Positions 57,746 to 64,000 of a stretch of 64,000 nucleotides of DNA are shown one piece after another (position 1 is the stretch's first letter; each line of letters starts with the position of its first letter). Below the pieces are notes generated by a model, which saw nothing but the letters and a program-made list of their open reading frames with translations, made no database searches and was not told where the DNA came from. The DNA is from Enterococcus sp. BWB1-3 (GTDB taxonomy: Bacteria; Bacillota; Bacilli; Lactobacillales; Enterococcaceae). The DNA lies in contig NZ_JADOEP010000010.1 in NCBI RefSeq assembly GCF_016745275.1, forward strand, positions 1-64,000, in the 5' to 3' direction. Both the position numbers and the translations under genes were made by a program.

Positions 57746-57758
57746 ATATTGAAACTAA

Positions 57759-57813
57759 GACTAAAACATATAGTGATAAAGAGTTTTTTACTACCTTTCT
57801 ATATGTTTTAGTC
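57759..57813 (+). repeat. 15-bp perfect inverted repeat before the replication gene
   Basis: GACTAAAACATATAG and CTATATGTTTTAGTC enclose a 25-base loop that contains GAGTTTTTT. It may be an RNA attenuator or the replication initiator's DNA site. It ends 32 bp before the replication protein start. Confidence 0.7.
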
Positions 57814-57844
57814 GCAGTTTAGAATTAAAAGGAGGAAATAAGTG

Positions 57845-59854
57845 ATGATAAATATTCCGGTGCAGTTAGATACGGAAAAATTGATAAAAAAACCAGAAAC
57901 AAAAAGAGAAACAATGGATATACGTAAAAGATGTCTATTAATTGATAATTACAAAGAAGTTACTCGTGATGGTTTAATAGAGGTTCTTGCTTCATCGCGG
58001 TCTTTTATCCCATGCAAAACAGATAACCAAGGTAACAGTGAGAGTGATTTCATCGAGACCGGACTAATTATTCTGGATGTTGATAACACATATAAAGATG
58101 AGAATGGCAATATAGTAGGTTTAAATAAAGAAGACCCCGGATATTTAAGTATAGAAAAGGCTTTGACTGTTCAGTTAGTTCGTAATTATGCTTTTGCTAT
58201 TCAAAAGAGTATTCGGTATTCTGATGAATTGGAAAAATTCAAAATAGTTTTTGTTCTCAAGGAAGCTATTACTGATTATAAAAAAATGCAATCTGTATAC
58301 TTGTATTTAAAAGAGCAGATACCCTATTGTGATGATGCTGTAAGTTCTTCAACGAGGCTATTTTATGGTGGGTATAGAGAAGGTGCAGTAATTGAAATCA
58401 ACAAAGACAATACCCTGGATATTACTAAGTTACCAATAAATTATGAGGTAGCAAAAAAGACAGGTAGTTCTAATGATCTTTTATCAAGAAGCTCCGGAGT
58501 TGCCAATGAATCTGATTTCTCTGCTATGATTTTACGTGGAAATAAATTAGAGATGCAGCAATGGTTTGAAGGTTGCTTATTCAATCCAGATGGAATGTCT
58601 TTTAATGAAATATATGAAAATTTACTGAAACTAGACATGGCTAGTTTACTGAAAACTGACAGTAGTTTAAAATGTATTTTTCATGATGATGATAATCCCT
58701 CCGCTAATATTTTTTTAAGTAAAGATGGGCATTCTATATTTAAATGTCACTCTAGTAATTGTGGTGTATGCACTGATTTTATTGGAGTTGTCCGACTGAT
58801 ATTAAGGAAAAATAGCCGGGTAGAGACGTTTAATTGGTTATTAGAAAAATTAGAGTTGTATCCCAGTCATTTTCAAAAGCTACGAAGAAAGTATATACGT
58901 CTTTTTGATACATTAGATTCAAAAGGAGATGAGCTTTTTAAGACAATTAATGACAAATTAGAAGAAATGAGATATATCTACGAAGTTCTACTGTCCAATG
59001 TGCATTTTCTAGATGATAGAAAGGGCGGTGTAATTTGTATTCTATCTGGTGCGTTACTAGCTAAAAAAATGGAGTTTTACTATGGAAAAACGGGTACTTA
59101 TGCAACGGATAAATGGAATAAATTGCTGTCGTTTATGACATTTTTAGGGATAATTACAAAACTGGATGATGACGAAATTCCTGAACAAATGTTAGATTAC
59201 TTAAATGAGCAAAAGAAAGAAAAACAGTTTGGAGAAAGAGTTGGTAATTTTGATTATAAAAGAAGTAATGTTTATCAGCTAGAAATATCTGATTACGAGA
59301 CAGTATTCGACAAGTTAACCGGTGAAATTATTCCAAATTTAGAAAGGTTTTATTTTACCTATGAATACTTTTCTTATGCATGGGTTGAACTATGTTTTAA
59401 TGAGGATGTAGCGAAAAGTGTATTTCCACAAAATTCACGGCTACAGCTTAGCCCTGAAAAACAACTGATTATAAAAGAAGCAATGGAAGTTTTGAACGAG
59501 TTATCACTACAACACAATTATATTATTACTGAAAGCCTTCTTATTAATAAGGTCTTGAAGCGTTTGCCGGATTTTAAGTACAATAGTGTAAAAAACACTC
59601 TTAAAGAGAATAGGGGCTACTTTGTTAAAGAAGGTTTTTATCTTTTTAAGGCAACTAAGAATGCCAAAAAAGTGTATAATTTGGAAGCAAATCACAGTTG
59701 TCTAGTTTATGGGCTAGCTTTACCAAAAGTTGACGAAACAATTGCTGAATTAATTCAAAATGGGTGTAATCTGATACCCTTACATGAAGTACGAATTGTA
59801 CAAGTAAATGGGCAGAGAATGAGTGCACGAAAAGCGCCTATAAAATTAAACTGA
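57845..59854 (+). CDS. Primase/replication protein with CHC2-like zinc finger
   Basis: A 669-aa protein starting at ATG 57845, nine bases after AGGAGG. The N-terminal region (about 60-180) looks like an AEP primase (PrimPol): GLIILDVDNTYKDENG supplies metal acids, then FKIVFVLKEAI and SSSTRLFYGG. Residues about 275-320 form a CHC2-like zinc finger: CIFHDDDNPSANIF then FKCHSSNCGVCTDF. The C-terminal 300 residues are helical with winged-helix character; I see no Walker motif, so no helicase is fused. It is probably the island's replication initiator-primase. Assignment is by pattern only. Confidence 0.68.
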   Translation: MINIPVQLDTEKLIKKPETKRETMDIRKRCLLIDNYKEVTRDGLIEVLASSRSFIPCKTDNQGNSESDFIETGLIILDVDNTYKDENGNIVGLNKEDPGYLSIEKALTVQLVRNYAFAIQKSIRYSDELEKFKIVFVLKEAITDYKKMQSVYLYLKEQIPYCDDAVSSSTRLFYGGYREGAVIEINKDNTLDITKLPINYEVAKKTGSSNDLLSRSSGVANESDFSAMILRGNKLEMQQWFEGCLFNPDGMSFNEIYENLLKLDMASLLKTDSSLKCIFHDDDNPSANIFLSKDGHSIFKCHSSNCGVCTDFIGVVRLILRKNSRVETFNWLLEKLELYPSHFQKLRRKYIRLFDTLDSKGDELFKTINDKLEEMRYIYEVLLSNVHFLDDRKGGVICILSGALLAKKMEFYYGKTGTYATDKWNKLLSFMTFLGIITKLDDDEIPEQMLDYLNEQKKEKQFGERVGNFDYKRSNVYQLEISDYETVFDKLTGEIIPNLERFYFTYEYFSYAWVELCFNEDVAKSVFPQNSRLQLSPEKQLIIKEAMEVLNELSLQHNYIITESLLINKVLKRLPDFKYNSVKNTLKENRGYFVKEGFYLFKATKNAKKVYNLEANHSCLVYGLALPKVDETIAELIQNGCNLIPLHEVRIVQVNGQRMSARKAPIKLN

Positions 59855-59888
59855 TTAATAAATTATTTACTTGAAAGGAAGTGTTATT

Positions 59889-60917
59889 TTGGCATATTCA
59901 GAATTTAAAAGTAAGTTTATCAACGACTTATCCCGATTTGAAAATGTACGGGGGAAAATCCCGGTATTAAAGAGAGCTTTGGACGAAGCGGTTATTAATG
60001 AGCTTCCTAAGAGGGACAAGCAGCTATCTTTTCAAGTTAGAGATTATACAAACACTGATTCATTGAGAATAAGTCATAATTCTCCATATTTGATGTGTAA
60101 ATATTCAAATGAAGAAAATTGCCTTTTGGTTGGAACGCTAGCACCTTCATGGGCATCTGGCTGGAGGAACATATCAAAAGATGTTTTTGTTTCGGAACAA
60201 ATAGATAGTTTTTTTCATTTGGCAAATCAGTATGTGTACCGTGGGTATCAAATCAATCTTATTGGAGCTATTGCGTTAACGTATGGACGGCATTGTGATT
60301 TCAGAGGTCATATGTTAAAACAGTTTAAATTACCATACTGCATTTCTGAATATACTTCGTTTATTGAAGATATTCCAACCACCAGAACTAAAAAAAATCA
60401 TATATTGGAAAGATATTTGGAAATAATTAATTCATTTGATCCCGGTGTAAATAAAGTATTGTATTATTATATTCGAGCGCTGTCACTTCTTGAATCTGGA
60501 TACGGAGAAGAAGCAATAACAAATGCTGATAACGCCATAGATGCTATATTTCAAGCTGTTAAGAAACATAAAAGTCTTCCAACAATGTCTAGAAAACAAA
60601 TGTATCCTATTGTACATGAGGAAATACGGTTTTCCCAAGGTATTGTTAACCAACTTGAAAATTTATACCAATTGCGGTGTAGTTTTTCTGCACATCCTGC
60701 GCATTCAAAATGGTGGGACTTCTCTGAGATATATGAAGAAGAGATTGAGATGATAATGGATGCAGTAAAATCAACAATAATTAAATTTTTGATGTTCGAA
60801 TCAAATAACCGGAAAATAGAAAAAGTACCATCCAGTTGGTCTGAATGGTTTTTAGATAATTGTGAAATTATTTATGATGCTGTCTGGTTCAATAAGTTAC
60901 CATATTTAAATAGATAA
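59889..60917 (+). CDS. HEPN-domain-like protein, unknown function
   Basis: A 342-aa protein with TTG start 59889 and GAAAGGAAG upstream. The N-terminal half is mixed alpha/beta and unfamiliar. The C-terminal half (about 190-320) is all-helical: ALSLLESGYGEEAITNADNA, then LENLYQLRCSFSAHPAHSKW. The RCSFSAH segment fits the R-x(4-6)-H motif of HEPN ribonucleases, in a setting similar to ApeA-type HEPN proteins of abortive-infection systems. It is a good candidate for a defence gene on the island. Function is inferred. Confidence 0.55.
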   Translation: MAYSEFKSKFINDLSRFENVRGKIPVLKRALDEAVINELPKRDKQLSFQVRDYTNTDSLRISHNSPYLMCKYSNEENCLLVGTLAPSWASGWRNISKDVFVSEQIDSFFHLANQYVYRGYQINLIGAIALTYGRHCDFRGHMLKQFKLPYCISEYTSFIEDIPTTRTKKNHILERYLEIINSFDPGVNKVLYYYIRALSLLESGYGEEAITNADNAIDAIFQAVKKHKSLPTMSRKQMYPIVHEEIRFSQGIVNQLENLYQLRCSFSAHPAHSKWWDFSEIYEEEIEMIMDAVKSTIIKFLMFESNNRKIEKVPSSWSEWFLDNCEIIYDAVWFNKLPYLNR

Positions 60918-60922
60918 GTCTG

Positions 60923-60951
60923 CCCACCGTACATGAAACGGTGGGTATTTT
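60923..60951 (+). terminator. Terminator after the HEPN-like gene
   Basis: CCCACCG-TACATGAAA-CGGTGGG followed by TATTTT, six bases after the stop codon. Confidence 0.85.
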
Positions 60952-60958
60952 AAAATAG

Positions 60959-61294
60959 TTAATTATTTCGTAGTTGCTTTCTTTCCATTTCTTGTTTTTT
61001 GAGTAGCTTCATATAGTCAATTGTCCGTTGGGTGTCTTCCACAGTAAGAGACCGGTAAAGAGTGAGAAACTCTTCTTCTGATTCAACTGTATCCACGTCC
61101 AGAAAATGGCTTACAGGGGTTCCTAAAGCCTTTGAGAGCGCTGTGAGACTTTCCAAGCTGGGTTCAGTTACAGAGGTCTCCCACCTTGTAACAGCTTGCT
61201 GAGTTGAATGAATTCTCTTAGCTAGTTGTTTTTGTGTCCAGCCTAGAGCACGTCTTCTTTCTTTGATAGTTTTAGCATACTGTTTTTGTTTCAT
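60959..61294 (-). CDS. XRE-family repressor (small)
   Basis: A 111-aa protein; ATG 61294 (MKQKQYAKTIKERRRAL) follows GAGAGGTG. The HTH is LGWTQKQLAKRIHSTQQAVT and RWETSVTEPSLESLTALSKA. The C-terminus is charged (KKQEMERKQLRNN). It is divergent from the small HTH gene at 61424 and shares an intergenic region with two operator-like palindromes, so the pair probably forms a regulatory switch. Confidence 0.82.
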   Translation of the reverse strand: MKQKQYAKTIKERRRALGWTQKQLAKRIHSTQQAVTRWETSVTEPSLESLTALSKALGTPVSHFLDVDTVESEEEFLTLYRSLTVEDTQRTIDYMKLLKKQEMERKQLRNN

Positions 61295-61319
61295 TCGATA
61301 CACCTCTCTTTTGTTATAT

Positions 61320-61398
61320 TACAACAACTTGTTGTATTTGTATTGATAATAAACAATAAAAAACTATATAACGAGTTGAAATACATCAAGTTGTTGTT
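61320..61398. promoter_or_regulatory. Two operator-like sites between divergent regulators
   Basis: TACAACAACTTGTTGTA (61320-61336) is a perfect palindrome around a central C. TACATCAAGTTGTTGTT (61382-61398) matches it with two changes in the outer half. They flank the divergent promoters at 62-bp distance, typical of XRE binding sites. Confidence 0.7.
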
Positions 61399-61423
61399 TA
61401 TAATGATGCTGAGGAGTGAGCGG

Positions 61424-61633
61424 ATGAAGAAGACTAGCGGGCTTAGTCAGTATAGAGAAGCAAAAGGAATTTCTCAAATTGAATTAGCTGAAAAGATGGG
61501 TGTAACACAACAGTGTATCAGTTCATGGCAGACAGGACGTACATTTCCAAAGCCATACCAGATGAAACAATTGTCAGAGATTTTGGAAGTTTCAATAGAA
61601 GAACTTTTTTACGAAGAGTTTAACAAAGTATAG
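61424..61633 (+). CDS. Cro/XRE-type small regulator
   Basis: A 69-aa protein. ATG 61424 (MKKTSGLSQYREAKGIS) follows GAGGAGTGAG; a longer frame from 61286 overlaps the opposing gene and its operators. The HTH is ISQIELAEKMGVTQQCISSW followed by QTGRTFPKPYQMKQLSEILE. It is divergent from the repressor-like gene at 60959, a cI/cro-like arrangement. Confidence 0.82.
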   Translation: MKKTSGLSQYREAKGISQIELAEKMGVTQQCISSWQTGRTFPKPYQMKQLSEILEVSIEELFYEEFNKV

Positions 61634-61952
61634 TAATTGGATGTGAAAATGCAACCTTACCCCGTTGTTTTTTGACCGTACTTGTACACCTGTGGCAATA
61701 GCAGACAAGTTACTTGGGGTGTATTTTTTTCGGCTTTTGGAATCCGACTATATTTTTTCGTATCTGAAATTAATTAGAAATACCCCCTGTAAGTGCTGAT
61801 ATAACAATGTTTTGACTGTTTCAGATAGTAACAGCCAATAAAGGAGTTTTCTGGCATTTTTGACCGTTTTATATCACTAAATAGTACTGTTTTTTTAAGA
61901 AATAGCTATATGCAATGTTTCATTTATAGTTGAAATCAGGAGGAAAAGAAGA
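61634..61952. other. 320-bp non-coding stretch in the island
   Basis: No frame with a ribosome-binding site. AT-rich with short C runs (ACCCCC at about 61780). It presumably contains the promoter for the following membrane-protein genes; I see no clear -35/-10 pair. Confidence 0.3.
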
Positions 61953-62498
61953 ATGAAATTTGTTTTGAAGAATAAAAAGAAAATAGGGGTAATTGCCATT
62001 ATCATTTTTGCGGTTCTTGCTATCTTTGGCAGTTGTAATAAAAAGGGTTTTGCAGGTTATTACAATGGAACAGATGAAAAAGGGAACAATTATTCTATTG
62101 AAATTACCAAAGACAAACTAAAACTATTACAAGGGAATCAGCTAACCGAACATGATTATAAAGTAGAAGATATTAGAACAGATGAAGGAAAGTATATAAA
62201 TACTGCTTTATATGTTACCGAGCAAGACACTACAGGCACCTTTATAAGCTTTGGGGAAGCCAAAGAAGAGAAAGGCGTTTACGCTATGGTGATATCACGT
62301 GACGGGGCTAACACTTTAAACCTTGCTACTATGCACAAGGTAGACAAGAAATCTAGTCCGATAGTTGAACAAGAAAAAGGTGTTTTAAGCTTCTTAAAAG
62401 TATGTATATTCGCTTTAATCGGTGTAGGTGTAATAGCCTATGTACAACATAAGAAACAGCTAAGGGGGACGTACAATGACAAAGAAGGAAGTGCATAA
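61953..62498 (+). CDS. Membrane-anchored protein of unknown function
   Basis: A 181-aa protein with an N-terminal hydrophobic segment (about 10-27, IGVIAIIIFAVLAIFGSC) that could be a lipoprotein signal with a weak lipobox (FGSC). A polar beta-rich domain (about 33-140) and a second membrane segment (about 145-165) before a basic tail follow. AGGAGG precedes the start. The domain opens GFAGYYNG, similar to DGFYREF in the next protein, so the two may be distant relatives. Function unknown. Confidence 0.7.
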   Translation: MKFVLKNKKKIGVIAIIIFAVLAIFGSCNKKGFAGYYNGTDEKGNNYSIEITKDKLKLLQGNQLTEHDYKVEDIRTDEGKYINTALYVTEQDTTGTFISFGEAKEEKGVYAMVISRDGANTLNLATMHKVDKKSSPIVEQEKGVLSFLKVCIFALIGVGVIAYVQHKKQLRGTYNDKEGSA

Positions 62499-62847
62499 AA
62501 GAATACCACTTTTTGGAATAGTCATCATCTTTATAATGCTATTAAGCGGGTGTAGTAAAAGTGAATTTGATGGATTTTATAGAGAGTTTGGCGTAAGTGC
62601 TACAGATAATCCCATTGAGTTACGTATTAAGGGAACAAAAGTAACTTATTTCTATGAAGGGACACCAACAACAAAGGACGGAGCTATCATAGACTATAAG
62701 GGAGTAAAAGCGATCAGCACAACCTCAGCACATGCTAACGGCGAGGTTATTATTACCAAAGATAAAAATAATGATAAATTATTGTATGTATCCTTTTTAG
62801 ATACAGGTTTCTATACTAAGTTCATTGTAAGTAAAGATACGAGATGA
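62476..62847 (+). CDS. Small lipoprotein
   Basis: A 123-aa protein with a clear lipoprotein signal ending MLLSGCSKSEFDG. A beta-rich domain of about 95 residues follows, resembling the extracytoplasmic part of the preceding protein. It overlaps the preceding gene by 23 bp, so the two are coupled, and GGGGG lies upstream. No family recognised. Confidence 0.75.
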   Translation: MTKKEVHKRIPLFGIVIIFIMLLSGCSKSEFDGFYREFGVSATDNPIELRIKGTKVTYFYEGTPTTKDGAIIDYKGVKAISTTSAHANGEVIITKDKNNDKLLYVSFLDTGFYTKFIVSKDTR

Positions 62848-62950
62848 AAAGTTATATGGAAGACTATAAGTTAAGGTGCTATCACACGGGGGAGAGGGAA
62901 CACTTTACAGCTTGTTGCTGACAGGAAATACATGAAAGAGGTCAAGACTA

Positions 62951-63178
62951 ATGAATGAAGACAATAGAATTACTGAAGGACAACTTGCCTATCATATGAA
63001 ACGCTATAGAACTATAAGCATTCAAGCGGTTGCCGGATTTTCTGTTATGCTTGTTTTCTTTATGGGACTATGGACAACTATACCTTTTATCATATTTATG
63101 CTAGTAGGAAGAGCATGGTTCTTGAAGCAGTATGAAAGGAATATCAGAGATACCCGTGAGATTGTAAAAGATGAATGA
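62951..63178 (+). CDS. 75-aa two-helix membrane protein
   Basis: It starts at ATG 62951 after GAGGTC. The pattern is a charged head, hydrophobic IQAVAGFSVMLVFFMGLW, a short turn, IPFIIFMLVGRAWF, and a charged tail (RNIRDTREIVKDE). This gives two membrane spans with both ends in the cytoplasm. I do not recognise it. It follows the lipoprotein genes and may belong with them. Confidence 0.65.
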   Translation: MNEDNRITEGQLAYHMKRYRTISIQAVAGFSVMLVFFMGLWTTIPFIIFMLVGRAWFLKQYERNIRDTREIVKDE

Positions 63179-63253
63179 GACTATAAGAAGTAATAGAGAT
63201 AAGTGATAAATACGTGTAAAGGCTTTGTGATAACAGCTAATAATTACTATTAG

Positions 63254-63288
63254 ATCAGTTGAAGGTGAGTGCTTTCAACTGATTTTTG
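63254..63288 (+). terminator. Terminator after the small membrane protein genes
   Basis: ATCAGTTGAA pairs with TTCAACTGAT across a ten-base loop, then TTTTT. Confidence 0.8.
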
Positions 63289-63342
63289 CTATAATTAGAG
63301 TTAAGTAAAACTATGCATATAATAAGAAAATGAGGTAGTAGA

Positions 63343-63873
63343 ATGGGTCAAAATCTATTTAATAAATTTAATGAATTAGCAAAAAATATTAATGTTTCTA
63401 CTTTTTCAAAAGCAAAAAAATATTTGAACAAACAAGGGTTTGAATACAAGAAGATTTCCGGTACAGATGCTGATGAACTAAAGGAACTAAAAGGAATAGG
63501 AATATATATTTTTGTTTTTACCTCTATACCAAAAAACTTTAGTGAACTATGGAATCAACATAAATTAGTAGCAAATAAAATGGATGCAAGCGTTTCTCCA
63601 ATAAATCCCAATAGAAAATCAAAAATAATGTATATAGGGAAAACCACAAAACAAAGTCTATCAGTCCGGGTAAAGAAACATTTTTTGGACATACATAACA
63701 ACAAGAGAACTGGTTCCATGAAATTAGGAGCAGATATAATAATTAATAGTGGACTTAAGTATGAGTGTCACGTTTTTGAGATAGAAAAAGGAACAGCTAT
63801 GAGTGAACCTATTGTTACTTTTCTAGAACAGATACTTCATGAACAACTCCAACCTAGAATAGGAAGAGCATAG
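63343..63873 (+). CDS. GIY-YIG-like nuclease-family protein
   Basis: A 176-aa protein behind GAGGTAG. The sequence GIGIYIFVFTS, then IMYIGKTTKQSLSVRVKKHF, matches the GIY-x10-11-YIG pattern with the following catalytic Arg; a candidate metal Glu lies in TFLEQILHEQLQP. It is a stand-alone domain with a 45-residue N-terminal helix. It is the last gene before the right end of the island. A restriction or defence role is possible but unproven. Confidence 0.72.
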   Translation: MGQNLFNKFNELAKNINVSTFSKAKKYLNKQGFEYKKISGTDADELKELKGIGIYIFVFTSIPKNFSELWNQHKLVANKMDASVSPINPNRKSKIMYIGKTTKQSLSVRVKKHFLDIHNNKRTGSMKLGADIIINSGLKYECHVFEIEKGTAMSEPIVTFLEQILHEQLQPRIGRA

Positions 63874-63917
63874 CTATATGGGTTCGTTGTAATATGAGAA
63901 TCTAAGACACAGAAAAC

Positions 63918-63949
63918 AAGAGTTGACAGACTGATTTCTATCAACTCTT
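63918..63949. terminator. Terminator at the right end of the island
   Basis: AAGAGTTGA pairs with TCAACTCTT across 14 bases, followed by ATTCTATT. It is weak on T but well placed after the last gene. Confidence 0.55.
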
Positions 63950-63971
63950 ATTCTATTCCTCAGCGGGTATT

Positions 63972-63983
63972 TTTTGACTCCGT
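63972..63983. repeat. Candidate attR core of the island
   Basis: TTTTGACTCCGT in direct orientation to 55120-55131. A second TGACTCCGT follows at 63987-63995. The nearby CAGCGGGTATTTT (63961-63973) has an inverted copy at about 56331, inside the island's left end. Confidence 0.55.
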
Positions 63984-64000
63984 TTCTGACTCCGTCTTAT

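Overview
The window spans the replication origin of a low-GC Gram-positive chromosome. The gene order dnaA-dnaN, yaaA-recF-gyrB-gyrA, rpsF-ssb-rpsR, gdpP-rplI-dnaB-purA on one side and rpmH-rnpA-yidC-jag, mnmE-mnmG on the other is typical of Lactobacillales. Protein character, a mannose-family PTS with a sigma-54 activator, IS1182 fragments and the style of the mobile elements suggest Enterococcaceae, probably Enterococcus; I cannot name the species.

Layout. (1) 1-7.4 kb: an IS1182 transposase fragment, then a minus-strand operon that looks like an undescribed AS-48/carnocyclin-type circular bacteriocin system: a 73-aa Ala/Arg-rich precursor, a leaky terminator, small and large membrane proteins, an ABC ATPase, a SpoIIM/DUF95 protein and an MFP-ATPase-permease efflux trio. 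(2) 7.5-10.3 kb: a Tn916-like end module (sigma-like factor, Orf8-like protein, excisionase, tyrosine integrase) abutting a YbaK/PrdX gene whose 3' end is replaced, so the bacteriocin locus is probably cargo of an integrated element. (3) 10.9-18.2 kb: mannose-family PTS operon (IIB, IIAB, IIC, IID, DUF956) with a -24/-12 promoter and its LevR/ManR-type activator. (4) 18.5-22 kb: ABC-F protein, IS110 and IS1182 remnants, DegV. (5) 22.5-45.8 kb: the origin-proximal core with two perfect parS sites, a bipartite oriC around dnaA and several decayed genes. (6) 46-55 kb: a winged-helix regulator, an M19 dipeptidase, a candidate small RNA, YitT, a YbjQ-like protein, mnmE and mnmG. (7) 55.1-64 kb: an 8.9-kb integrated island just after mnmG, bounded by 12-bp direct repeats, with integrase, repressor, excisionase, a primase-like replication protein, a HEPN-like protein, divergent small regulators, lipoproteins and a GIY-YIG protein; the layout resembles a phage-inducible island or satellite.

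A family of interspersed repeats is scattered between the housekeeping genes. One type is about 165 bp. A second type carries internal tandem arrays built from a conserved 23-bp core and 10- or 16-bp linkers; it occurs inverted near gyrA and between mnmE and mnmG, separating two genes that are usually adjacent.

All functional statements come from reading the sequence and recalling protein families; no searches were run.
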